From positions 1-39,985 of IMG/VR virus record IMGVR_UViG_3300044638_002932: a stretch of 39,985 bases of DNA; one strand, written 5' to 3'. The position numbers and the translations under genes are program-made. This DNA comes from a virus. Under the pieces are notes generated by a model. That model made no database searches and had not been told where the DNA came from. It saw only the letters and a list, made by a program, of their open reading frames with translations. Below are positions 23,790 through 29,929 of the stretch, piece by piece (positions within the stretch are counted from its first letter, which is position 1; each line of letters begins with the position of its first letter).

Positions 23790-23932
23790 TTTTTCTTTGC
23801 AGTTTTAGCTGATTGCTTAAATGCCTTCGCAGTTGGTGCGCCTTTGCTTCCAACCTTCCGCATCTTCTCACCACTACCAGCGGCGATGCGTTTTTTCTTT
23901 TGATTAATATTGTAGTAAAGTCCTTTATTCAT
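23786..23932 (-). CDS. Small basic phage protein, 48 aa
   Basis: The product has the widespread phage pattern GLYYNINQKKKRIAAGSGEK and MRKVGSKGAPTAKAF ending in Lys/Ala repeats. It is coupled to its downstream neighbour by ATGA and begins two bases after the previous stop. About one third of its residues are Lys or Arg. The function of this family is unknown. Confidence 0.65.
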   Translation of the reverse strand: MNKGLYYNINQKKKRIAAGSGEKMRKVGSKGAPTAKAFKQSAKTAKKK

Positions 23933-23934
23933 AA

Positions 23935-24123
23935 TTATTTTTTCTTTTTGGACATTCCTGCCTGTGAAAGTGCAATAGCTACTGCTTGTTTACGGCTCTT
24001 AGCCATAGGTGCTTTCTTCGGGCCTTTAGGGTCAATACCAGCTTTCAGTTTGCCAGCTTTGTATTCACCCATGATTTTAGCCACTTTCGCGGCCTTACCT
24101 GCTTTTGTTGTTGGTTTTTTCAT
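23935..24123 (-). CDS. Small basic phage protein (DUF6496-like), 62 aa
   Basis: The pattern KVAKIMGEYKAGKLKAG then KSRKQAVAIALSQAGMSKKK fits DUF6496. The product is highly basic and helical at the C-terminus. ATG 24123 overlaps the stop of the resolvase-like gene. Confidence 0.65.
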   Translation of the reverse strand: MKKPTTKAGKAAKVAKIMGEYKAGKLKAGIDPKGPKKAPMAKSRKQAVAIALSQAGMSKKKK

Positions 24124-24449
24124 AATGATTCCATCCCATCTCTGAGAAGTTTAAAAAATGTATCTGATGACATCGTGACTTTCCAAGGTTTATTATTCTT
24201 CTTTGAAGCCACGGCCCACGCAATGCCATTAGCATCTCGCTCGGCTTGCTCACAAGCCTTATCTAAATTTAAGTTCTGAACGTGCTTCACTTCAAAGTGG
24301 AGTTTACCTTTCAGTTCTTCGCAGATTACATCTGGCGAGTCTTGTCCTCCCGCGAATTGCTGTCCTCGTTTAGCTGTGTAGCCTTCAGCGCGAAGCTGGT
24401 CACGCCACTGCCGCTCACCTCTTGCTCCTTTAGCTCTGGAGTTAATCAT
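24120..24449 (-). CDS. Holliday-junction-resolvase-like PD-(D/E)XK nuclease, 109 aa
   Basis: The layout is that of Hjc/VRR-type nucleases: E12 in KGARGERQW, D40 in GGQDSPDVI, E53-V-K55 in LHFEVKHV, followed by the helical ACEQAERDA. It would cut branched DNA during replication or before packaging. The start is ATG 24449, overlapping the stop of the membrane protein gene; a longer frame extends to 24485. Confidence 0.75.
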   Translation of the reverse strand: MINSRAKGARGERQWRDQLRAEGYTAKRGQQFAGGQDSPDVICEELKGKLHFEVKHVQNLNLDKACEQAERDANGIAWAVASKKNNKPWKVTMSSDTFFKLLRDGMESL

Positions 24450-24652
24450 TTCGCGCCCTCCTTTTCGTATCTCCCATTGGTCCAATTTTCAGTTTGAGCA
24501 ACGGACAATTCCTTCTTTCGATTGTAGTAGAACAAGAAAGGAATGGTAGGCCACACCAGCAGAATAAAACCGCACCAAACCAAGCAGACGATCACACAAA
24601 GAGGCACTGCAAACACGCTGCCGACGGCATACCAAAACGGACTGAGTTTCAT
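24446..24652 (-). CDS. Small membrane protein, 68 aa
   Basis: Residues 8-44 are hydrophobic and can form two closely spaced transmembrane helices (YAVGSVFAVPLCVIVCLVWC; GFILLVWPTIPFLFYYN), followed by a polar tail. A holin is possible by size, but no endolysin gene is adjacent. Both ends are coupled by ATGA overlaps. Confidence 0.6.
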   Translation of the reverse strand: MKLSPFWYAVGSVFAVPLCVIVCLVWCGFILLVWPTIPFLFYYNRKKELSVAQTENWTNGRYEKEGAK

Positions 24653-24975
24653 TTCGCGCCCTCCTTTACAAAAGCCAATACATCCTCCGGATGCTTGTCT
24701 GCAAATTGAGGGTGTGTTGAAAGTAACCCAACCGCAATGCGTAGTTGCTGCCTCGCCTCATTGCGCTCGCGCCTCAACACGCACATCGGCCTTTGGCATT
24801 CATCGTGGCAAGTGTGTATCGAACTGGCTTTTATGTTTTCCAGTTGCCTTATCGCCTCGTCGCGCTCGCGTTCAAGTTTGCGAGCAAACTCCAAATCAAC
24901 GCACGGCACTTGGTAGCCGTTATCGTTCATGGCGTAGATGATTGGCTGGTCATCCGTCTCAGGCGTGGCGCTCAT
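24649..24975 (-). CDS. Coiled-coil protein, 108 aa, paralogue of 25292-25615
   Basis: The product starts SATPETDDQ, contains FARKLERERDEAIRQLENI and ends RQQLRIAVGLLSTHPQFADK. The C-terminal part is nearly the same as in the gene at 25292-25615, and the DNA of the shared 101-bp stretch differs at about eight positions. The two arose by a recent duplication with the 107-residue gene between them. Start at ATG 24975 by ATGA overlap. Confidence 0.65.
   Translation of the reverse strand: MSATPETDDQPIIYAMNDNGYQVPCVDLEFARKLERERDEAIRQLENIKASSIHTCHDECQRPMCVLRRERNEARQQLRIAVGLLSTHPQFADKHPEDVLAFVKEGAK
24669..24769. repeat. Duplicated 101-bp segment, copy 1
   Basis: About 92% identical to 25297-25397, in the same orientation; the differences are nearly all transitions. 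It encodes the C-termini of the two paralogous coiled-coil proteins. Confidence 0.85.
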
Positions 24976-25295
24976 TTCTCGCCCTCCCATTTTCCGATTG
25001 TCCTTAGAAATGCCTCTGCGCGTTGGCGAGCGGTTGCCTCATTTATCCAGAACCATATTGGTATTGCCCTATCATCACGCCCAGTCCAAATGATGCAAAG
25101 CTGGTCAGCGTAGATAATCCTCTGAGTTGCTGACAGCACCTTCTCCGCTTCGTGCATCGCGTTGAGGTCGTTGCAATAGTTTGGAATGACACACTGAGTT
25201 TCACCGTCACCCGATTTTATCCACCCGCGATTAAATGCTATATTCTTCCAGCCACAATGTTTTCCGATTGCGATATTGATTTGTTCGTTTGTCAT
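24972..25295 (-). CDS. ABA-sandwich-type phage protein, 107 aa
   Basis: The sequence (IGKHCGWKNIAFN; IPNYCNDLNAMHEAEKVL; NEATARQRAEAFLRTIGKWE) follows the pattern of the small phage ABA sandwich domain, known in many phages but of unknown function. It lies between two duplicated coiled-coil genes and overlaps both by 4 bp. Confidence 0.55.
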   Translation of the reverse strand: MTNEQINIAIGKHCGWKNIAFNRGWIKSGDGETQCVIPNYCNDLNAMHEAEKVLSATQRIIYADQLCIIWTGRDDRAIPIWFWINEATARQRAEAFLRTIGKWEGEK

Positions 25296-25615
25296 ACAAA
25301 AGCCAATACATCTTCTGGATGCTTGTTTGCAAACTGCGGGTGCGCTGAAAGTAACCCAACCGCAATGCGTAGTTGCTGCCTCGCCTCATCGCGCTCTTGC
25401 TTTAGTCGGTCATTCTCTTGCGCTGCGACCAACTCTTCATGCTCATGTTTTCGCTTAATGTCTTGCAGCTTCATGACATCCTCCCTCGCCTCGTCCCGCT
25501 CGCGCTCCAGTTTGCGGGCAATGTTGGCTGGCACAATCATTTCGTTTTCGGGAGTGCAGTCCTCATACCAGCTCCATTCAGCCGCATCCGTCTCTGGTGT
25601 GTCACTTATATTCAC
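25292..25615 (-). CDS. Coiled-coil protein, 107 aa, paralogue of 24649-24975
   Basis: The start codon appears to be GTG at 25615, inside the end of the upstream gene (14-bp overlap). The product begins NISDTPETDAAEWSW and has a long coiled coil (IARKLERERDEAREDV; LKQERDEARQQLRIAVGLL). The C-terminal HPQFANKHPEDVLAFV matches its paralogue. Function unknown. Confidence 0.6.
   Translation of the reverse strand: MNISDTPETDAAEWSWYEDCTPENEMIVPANIARKLERERDEAREDVMKLQDIKRKHEHEELVAAQENDRLKQERDEARQQLRIAVGLLSAHPQFANKHPEDVLAFV
25297..25397. repeat. Duplicated 101-bp segment, copy 2
   Basis: Direct repeat partner of 24669-24769, 628 bp away. Recombination between the two copies would delete the gene in between. 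Confidence 0.85.
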
Positions 25616-25832
25616 GGCACTCCTTTATCATTTTGTCGATTGCTGCTCGTAGGGTAGACCACTCGTATGGATCAATGAAGATTTTCCCATCGTTGTTATC
25701 GTTGCATTGGGATACTTCAAGAAACTCACCAGATGCCTCGTCTATGATTTCTATGTTCGTTACTCCATTGTGGAATAGTGGTTCTCCTTTCGGAGCAACT
25801 GATACTTTGACTGTTCGTGTTTCGTAAGTCAT
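25602..25832 (-). CDS. Hypothetical protein, 76 aa
   Basis: The beta-rich N-terminus (RTVKVSVAPKGEPLF; TNIEIIDEASGEFLEVSQ) and helical C-terminus (WSTLRAAIDKMIKECREY) form a small alpha/beta fold common in phage hypothetical proteins. It overlaps the upstream gene by 4 bp. Confidence 0.6.
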   Translation of the reverse strand: MTYETRTVKVSVAPKGEPLFHNGVTNIEIIDEASGEFLEVSQCNDNNDGKIFIDPYEWSTLRAAIDKMIKECREYK

Positions 25833-26023
25833 GGGAGCATTGAATCAATATCTTGTATCTGTGTCAATACTTTTGTTTCAGAAAAGTATTGGTTCATGAT
25901 CTTGAGTCCTTCGTTGTGGTAGTTCTCTGCGATACAATACCTTTCCTTGTCTTGAGCCTCCCAGATTACGTTTGCTGCCTCCAGATACTTCAACGCTTTT
26001 CCGTATGCTTGGTCGATTGTCAT
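25829..26023 (-). CDS. Hypothetical helical protein, 64 aa
   Basis: The product is helical (YGKALKYLEAANVIWEAQDK) and follows the DnaB gene with a one-base stop-start overlap (TAATG), so its synthesis should be tied to that of DnaB. No family is recognised. A helicase accessory role is a guess from position. Confidence 0.6.
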   Translation of the reverse strand: MTIDQAYGKALKYLEAANVIWEAQDKERYCIAENYHNEGLKIMNQYFSETKVLTQIQDIDSMLP

Positions 26024-27255
26024 TAGTAAACCTCCTCAAGTTTTGAGATGTCTCCACGCATGATAATATCAGTCATGTAGTTCCTTTGTCCTCGGCGGTT
26101 CTTCTTGATCGTCAGCCTACTCTTCTCCTTAATGTGTTCTATATACACTACTTGGTCAGAGTGCATTCCAATTGCCCGTGATTCGCGGAGTCTTCCTTCG
26201 TCGTTTAGCTGAGAAGCTGTCAGCATTATCGAGTTATTCTTCAGTGCTGCTAGTTTTAATCTCCTTGCAATCTCGGAAATCTGGCTTTCTCTGCCTTCTT
26301 CACCATCAGATGAGATGATTTGTAGGTAATCTACGACGATTACATCCGCTCGATTTTCACCAACGTATCGGTTGATTTGGGCCTCAATCTCGTCAATTTC
26401 GGCTACTCCATCCACGATTTCGATGGGTAACTGGTGTAATTTCAACAATGCGGCGTTGATTTTGAGGAGTTCGTGTTGGTTTGCGTTCTTGTAATCCTCC
26501 GGTTCTCTCACCGGATACCCTGCGATGTTGCAAGCCATACGGGTTAGGATGTCTTTTGCCTTCATTTCAAGGCTGAAGAACAAAACTGACTTGCCTTCTT
26601 CAAGATTTGCAAGTGCTGCTTGGACGAGGTAGATTGATTTTCCTCCACCTGTCTCTGATGCTACTGTCATCATTTCACCTTTGTGCATTCCACCCTTGAG
26701 CGCACGATCTACTTTGAGTAATCCAGTAGGAAAGAATTCCTTTACTGCTTTACCTTCCATCTCGTCGATGATTTCGATGATGAGGTCTTTGACTGGTTTC
26801 ACTTTTGTTGTCCTATCCTCGGCGCACTTCATTATCGTTTCCGATAATCCCTTCAAATCGGCCTTGCCTGCGCGGAGGTTTACTTCTTCCTTCTCCATGA
26901 GTGTAAGAACATCGCGGTATGCCTTCGTGCGGTGCAGGTGCTTCCGGTAGTCATCCGCCATGTCTTGGCAAACCTTTCCCGAAGCTACCTTCATCGTGCA
27001 TAATGTGTCGTGGACAGATTCTTCACCACCTGCCGCTTCTAATTGTCCAGTTGCTTCAAGCTCTGCGATGGCTGAGAACGGGCAGCAAACCCCTGTCCGC
27101 TGGTGAACCCCTTGGAGCGCATTGAAAACGATTCTGTGGGCTGGCATGGCGAAATAATCACTATCCCATGTTTGTTGGGAAAGGATGTTTCTGTCGATGG
27201 CGATGAGCGACAAGACTGCCGCTTCGCTCTTTCGTGCTATTGGGACTTTTTTCAT
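26023..27255 (-). CDS. dnaB: Replicative DNA helicase (DnaB family)
   Basis: The 410-residue product has the DnaB layout: a helical N-terminal domain (EAAVLSLIAIDRNILSQQTW), a linker, and a RecA-like domain with Walker A ASETGGGKS (about 198-206), SVLFFSLEMKAKDIL, Walker B DVIVVDYLQII (about 305-315) and the QLNDEGRLRESRAIG sensor region. It unwinds DNA at the phage fork as a hexamer. It directly follows the initiator gene (one-base overlap), the lambda O-P arrangement. A palindrome copy (26832-26847) lies inside, encoding L-S-E-T-I-M. Confidence 0.9.
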   Translation of the reverse strand: MKKVPIARKSEAAVLSLIAIDRNILSQQTWDSDYFAMPAHRIVFNALQGVHQRTGVCCPFSAIAELEATGQLEAAGGEESVHDTLCTMKVASGKVCQDMADDYRKHLHRTKAYRDVLTLMEKEEVNLRAGKADLKGLSETIMKCAEDRTTKVKPVKDLIIEIIDEMEGKAVKEFFPTGLLKVDRALKGGMHKGEMMTVASETGGGKSIYLVQAALANLEEGKSVLFFSLEMKAKDILTRMACNIAGYPVREPEDYKNANQHELLKINAALLKLHQLPIEIVDGVAEIDEIEAQINRYVGENRADVIVVDYLQIISSDGEEGRESQISEIARRLKLAALKNNSIMLTASQLNDEGRLRESRAIGMHSDQVVYIEHIKEKSRLTIKKNRRGQRNYMTDIIMRGDISKLEEVY

Positions 27256-27983
27256 TAGAATGAATTGTTGTTAAAGAAACCCATTTGACTCTCGCTTTCT
27301 TTGTGGGCACGAGCTTTGTCTATCTCGCCCGCCCAGTTGTTAAGGAGGGTTTCCATTGAGCGGCGAGTGTAAACGTCTTTTTCGTTTCGTTTGGAATAGA
27401 AGTTTTCGAGTAACTTCCAATCTTCTTCACAGGTATCAAGATTTGGTTTAGCCGCCCTTATTTCTTTTGGTGTCCAGTTTGTAGTATCGCGTCTTCCGAG
27501 AAGTCGGTTTGCTCGTTGCTGAAAAGTTAAGAGATTAAGAGATAATTCTCCTTTAGTATCTCTACTATTTTCTCCCTTAGTATCTATGTTCACCTGTGGG
27601 TTGAGTCTGAGTTCACCAGCAGGTTGACTCTGATTGCACCTGTGGGTTGAATCAGACTTCACCTGTGGGTGAACTCTGACTTCACTTGTAGATGAAGTCC
27701 CGCTTGGCAAAACAGCAAGAATTTTCCTACTTCTGCCATCGTAAGAAATTTGTTTAATCATCTTCAATGACCTCAATTTTGAAATCATGTTTGAGATGCT
27801 TGACTCTGTGCTGTGAAACATTTTTGCAAGATAGCCATTACTTGCAAAACATGGTTTCTCTTCAGTTCCAAGCGAACTGATTTCTGCCCACAAACATTTC
27901 TCCATCCACGATAGCGATTGAGATTCCCATATCTCTACTGGAACCCATACTCCGCGAAAAACCCGTTCGTTCTTCTCGCTCAT
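27255..27983 (-). CDS. Replication initiator with winged HTH and internal iterons
   Basis: Residues about 12-90 are a winged helix-turn-helix (SLSWMEKCLWAEISSLG; FASNGYLAKMFHSTESSISN; MISKLRSLKMIKQISYDGRS). The middle (about 95-150) is low-complexity because the DNA there is an iteron array. The C-terminal part (WTPKEIRAAKPNLDTCEEDW) is helical and probably contacts the helicase. Initiators of the lambda O type bind iterons within their own gene and load DnaB. The order initiator-dnaB supports this. No catalytic motif is seen. Confidence 0.7.
   Translation of the reverse strand: MSEKNERVFRGVWVPVEIWESQSLSWMEKCLWAEISSLGTEEKPCFASNGYLAKMFHSTESSISNMISKLRSLKMIKQISYDGRSRKILAVLPSGTSSTSEVRVHPQVKSDSTHRCNQSQPAGELRLNPQVNIDTKGENSRDTKGELSLNLLTFQQRANRLLGRRDTTNWTPKEIRAAKPNLDTCEEDWKLLENFYSKRNEKDVYTRRSMETLLNNWAGEIDKARAHKESESQMGFFNNNSF
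27525..27703. other. Candidate replication origin inside the initiator gene
   Basis: Five tandem iterons with an exact 23-bp period start at CAC positions 27591, 27614, 27637, 27660 and 27683, each a version of TTCACCTGTGGGTTGA. The best copy has the dyad TTCACC-TGTG-GGTGAA. On the left is an AT-rich stretch with two near-identical units (GATACTAA-rGGAGAA on the minus strand), a likely unwinding element. The layout mirrors lambda ori. Confidence 0.75.
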
Positions 27984-28294
27984 AATTCGATGCCCTCCCC
28001 ATAAACATCATTAATATAATTGATGTTGCAGAATATTTTTACTTCATCACGGTTTTTTTGAGCATATATCAAATCCATTGCTGCTAAACAATCCAATGCT
28101 GAATTTATACTTTTTTTTGATACATTAAAAACAAATGCCAAATATTCTTTGTCATTCACGCACCCTCTATCCCAATTTTCAATGTATGCTAATAATGTTC
28201 GTTGCAAAGGATTCAATCCTTTAATACGAATTATTTTGCGTTTAATTATTATCCCATTTTTTGTCCGTATTGGACAATCGTCATATTTTTTCAT
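27980..28294 (-). CDS. Winged-HTH protein, 104 aa
   Basis: The product contains GLNPLQRTLLAYIENWDRG followed by EYLAFVFNVSKKSINSALDC and LAAMDLIYAQ, a winged helix-turn-helix pattern like that of the initiator next to it. It may help at the origin or regulate the operon. I chose ATG 28294. The frame is open further to a GTG near 28366, but that would translate the attenuator-like leader. Its stop overlaps the initiator start (ATGA). Confidence 0.6.
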   Translation of the reverse strand: MKKYDDCPIRTKNGIIIKRKIIRIKGLNPLQRTLLAYIENWDRGCVNDKEYLAFVFNVSKKSINSALDCLAAMDLIYAQKNRDEVKIFCNINYINDVYGEGIEL

Positions 28295-28302
28295 TTTAGA
28301 AA

Positions 28303-28371
28303 AAGGCGACCCCTTGTAGTGGCGAAGAAGTGCGGCAACAGACGCATGAAGGTGGATTACCACCACAAGGG
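28303..28371 (-). promoter_or_regulatory. Attenuator-like leader with alternative hairpins
   Basis: In the minus-strand RNA, CCCTTGTGGTGG (28371-28360) can pair either locally with CCACC (28355-28351) across TAAT, or with CCACTACAAGGG (28322-28311). The long pairing is followed by GTCGCCTTTTTC and would act as a terminator before the 28294 gene. The two folds exclude each other. The long pairing has one G-U pair. Confidence 0.55.
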
Positions 28372-28409
28372 ATCATTTATTTTTTATTTGGTTAACTTAA
28401 ACTTCTTCA

Positions 28410-28429
28410 ATCCGGCCTTCACCCCGGAT
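28410..28429 (-). promoter_or_regulatory. Hairpin just after the second replication promoter
   Basis: ATCCGG-CCTTCACC-CCGGAT, a perfect 6-bp stem with 8-base loop, near the start of the transcript from 28452-28480. It may be an RNA hairpin or a protein site. Apart from these elements the 28295-28496 gap has no gene. Confidence 0.5.
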
Positions 28430-28451
28430 GTGCAATTTCTCGCACGACTGA

Positions 28452-28480
28452 AAACTACTATAGGTTGTGTTCGATGTCAA
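28452..28480 (-). promoter_or_regulatory. Possible second promoter of the replication operon
   Basis: On the minus strand: TTGACA (28480-28475), 17-bp spacer, TAGTTT (28457-28452). The -35 is perfect and the -10 weak. A palindrome copy (28490-28505) is centred about 52 bp upstream of the inferred start. Confidence 0.45.
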
Positions 28481-28489
28481 GCATCTTTT

Positions 28490-28505
28490 TTATCGGTTAC
28501 GATAA
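28490..28505. repeat. Dispersed palindrome forming the end of a gene
   Basis: TTATCGGTTACGATAA; on the minus strand it supplies the last codons TTA TCG TAA of the 125-residue gene. The same codons end the 125-residue gene at 32186-32201. Confidence 0.85.
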
Positions 28506-28874
28506 CCAGTCCATTTCAACCTTCTCAACTTCACCTTTCGACCACTCATACATTTTATCATTGAGTAAGTCCCAGATTTGACTGGCATCTTCTTCTGTCT
28601 CGCATTGGAAGGTGGAGCGGCGTTCACCGATACCATCCATTGTAATAATAATATCTGCCTTAATGACAGTATTACTATTATTGCCAGTTGCCGCAAGAAT
28701 AGCTGTGTTGTTAGGCTTGAGTGCCATGACAAGAATACCTTCATCACTTTCGTAGGTAGCCATGAACGGAGTCTCCAGCGCGGCGGCTAAAGATAGGTTT
28801 GTAACCATGACAGTTTGCCTTACTCCAGCGAGTAATTTTTCTGCGTTGTCTTTGATGTTGTTAGTGTTATCCAT
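28497..28874 (-). CDS. Hypothetical protein, 125 aa, ending in the palindrome
   Basis: ATG 28874 (DNTNNIKDNAEKLLAGVRQT) is preferred over a TTG at 28880. The product is mixed alpha/beta (PFMATYESDEGILVMALKPN; TVIKADIIITMDGIGERRST). No family is recognised. It is the first gene after the strong promoter at 28883-28911 and thus among the first expressed of the replication operon. Its stop codon lies inside palindrome copy 28490-28505. Confidence 0.6.
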   Translation of the reverse strand: MDNTNNIKDNAEKLLAGVRQTVMVTNLSLAAALETPFMATYESDEGILVMALKPNNTAILAATGNNSNTVIKADIIITMDGIGERRSTFQCETEEDASQIWDLLNDKMYEWSKGEVEKVEMDWLS

Positions 28875-28882
28875 AAGCAATC

Positions 28883-28911
28883 ATAGTATCAAAAAAGTAT
28901 TGACTTGTCAA
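28883..28911 (-). promoter_or_regulatory. Strong promoter of the replication operon
   Basis: On the minus strand: TTGACA (28911-28906), 17-bp spacer, TACTAT (28888-28883). A start near 28876 would leave almost no leader before ATG 28874, so the mRNA may be leaderless or nearly so. The stretch is shared with a divergent plus-strand promoter candidate (TTGACT at 28900, TATTTT at 28923). Confidence 0.75.
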
Positions 28912-28930
28912 TAGTCTTGGTTTATTTTTT

Positions 28931-29257
28931 ATGGAAATGAAACATCCATTAGAAACTGCTTATGAATCCTGCATGAGTGCCTACGAGCAATCACGCACGA
29001 TCCGTTCTCTTGGACGAAAGACTTTCGCCAGCCAGCTTCGTGAAACAAGGAGATTGCTGAAATTGACTGTCCGTGAACTTGGAGACAAGATCGGCGTGAC
29101 AGGATCACTGGTCAACCAGATTGAAGTAAACTCCAAGAGTATCTTAAAGAAAGAACAAGTCGAAAAAGTAATCGCCCTATGCTACAAAGAAAAACGCCCC
29201 TACAGGCAAAAACAGGATTCAAAAAGCGAGGCGGAAAGCTCAGAGCATTCTCAGTAA
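28931..29257 (+). CDS. XRE-family HTH regulator, 108 aa
   Basis: Residues about 31-80 form the Cro/CI-type fold: FASQLRETRRLLKLTVRELG, DKIGVTGSLVNQIEVNSKSI, LKKEQVEKVIAL. The C-terminus is Lys/Ser/Glu-rich. It could repress divergent promoters between 28883 and 28930. XRE proteins bind short palindromes, so it is another candidate for the dispersed 16-bp site. Its end overlaps the HNH gene by 79 bp in another frame. Confidence 0.75.
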   Translation: MEMKHPLETAYESCMSAYEQSRTIRSLGRKTFASQLRETRRLLKLTVRELGDKIGVTGSLVNQIEVNSKSILKKEQVEKVIALCYKEKRPYRQKQDSKSEAESSEHSQ

Positions 29258-29502
29258 AAGGTAAGCAAAGGAATGAGTCTTATAGGAAAGTTAGGCAAGA
29301 ATACCTTGAAGAAAAAGATTACGCCTGTGAAGTTTGTGGGATGTATGCAACTGACATTCACCATAAAAAGGGAAGGGGCAAGAACCTTTGTAAAAAAGAA
29401 TCATTCATGGCAGTCTGTAGAAAATGTCATACCTTCATTCACGACAACCCTGCATGGGCCAGAGAGAACAATTATTTAATTTATGAATACAAACACGTTT
29501 GA
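29179..29502 (+). CDS. HNH-type endonuclease-like protein, 107 aa
   Basis: The zinc pair C50-x-x-C53 (CEVCG), the His pair H61-H62 in DIHHKKGRG, and C80-x-x-C83-H84 with H88 (CRKCHTFIH) fit the HNH fold, in which H61 or H62 and H88 bind the metal. HNH proteins near terminases often take part in genome cutting or packaging. The basic N-terminus KTPLQAKTGFKKRGGKL is typical for the phage version. The ATG at 29179 lies inside the regulator gene; a later start is possible. Confidence 0.7.
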   Translation: MLQRKTPLQAKTGFKKRGGKLRAFSVKGKQRNESYRKVRQEYLEEKDYACEVCGMYATDIHHKKGRGKNLCKKESFMAVCRKCHTFIHDNPAWARENNYLIYEYKHV

Positions 29503-29707
29503 ATCCCGCATCATCTGCGAGGGAACTGAAGTAAGCAATACACCAGAGAAGATTCTTTTTCGTCAAAAGTTCAATCAATGTTGGGTGAAGAAGAGTGACA
29601 TCCGACTAAATGAAACTCTTGGACATCTTGACGGAGAGAAAATGATTCGTATTGTAGTTCCAGAAGAAGTAGCGAATACTTTGGAACTTGAAGGTATTCT
29701 CGATTGA
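29483..29707 (+). CDS. Hypothetical protein, 74 aa
   Basis: The product is alpha/beta (SRIICEGTEVSNTPEKILFR; MIRIVVPEEVANTLELEGIL) and overlaps the HNH gene by 20 bp. No family recognised. The following gap (29708-29929) holds no gene I can support: a 42-codon frame at 29723-29851 and an open frame without a start before 30050 are both doubtful. Confidence 0.5.
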   Translation: MNTNTFESRIICEGTEVSNTPEKILFRQKFNQCWVKKSDIRLNETLGHLDGEKMIRIVVPEEVANTLELEGILD

Positions 29708-29929
29708 TCTTTACTGGGAAGCATGGAGTCATGCGGTGAGCGTAACTTCCTCAATAAATTACGCATCTTATATGGCAAAAAGAGCCAAACGGCAATACAT
29801 GGGGCCGTCACTGAAACCATGACCAAGAGTAACGCCTTGGCCCAGTATTAAATTTTATATGGTCGGCGGATGAAATCGGTGCGCTTTTAAACGCCCTTAC
29901 CGATAATGCTGAGTTAACCCGGCCACCCT

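Noticed and set aside
29723-29851. 42-codon plus-strand frame
   Set aside because: No coupling, leader or recognisable composition; could be chance.
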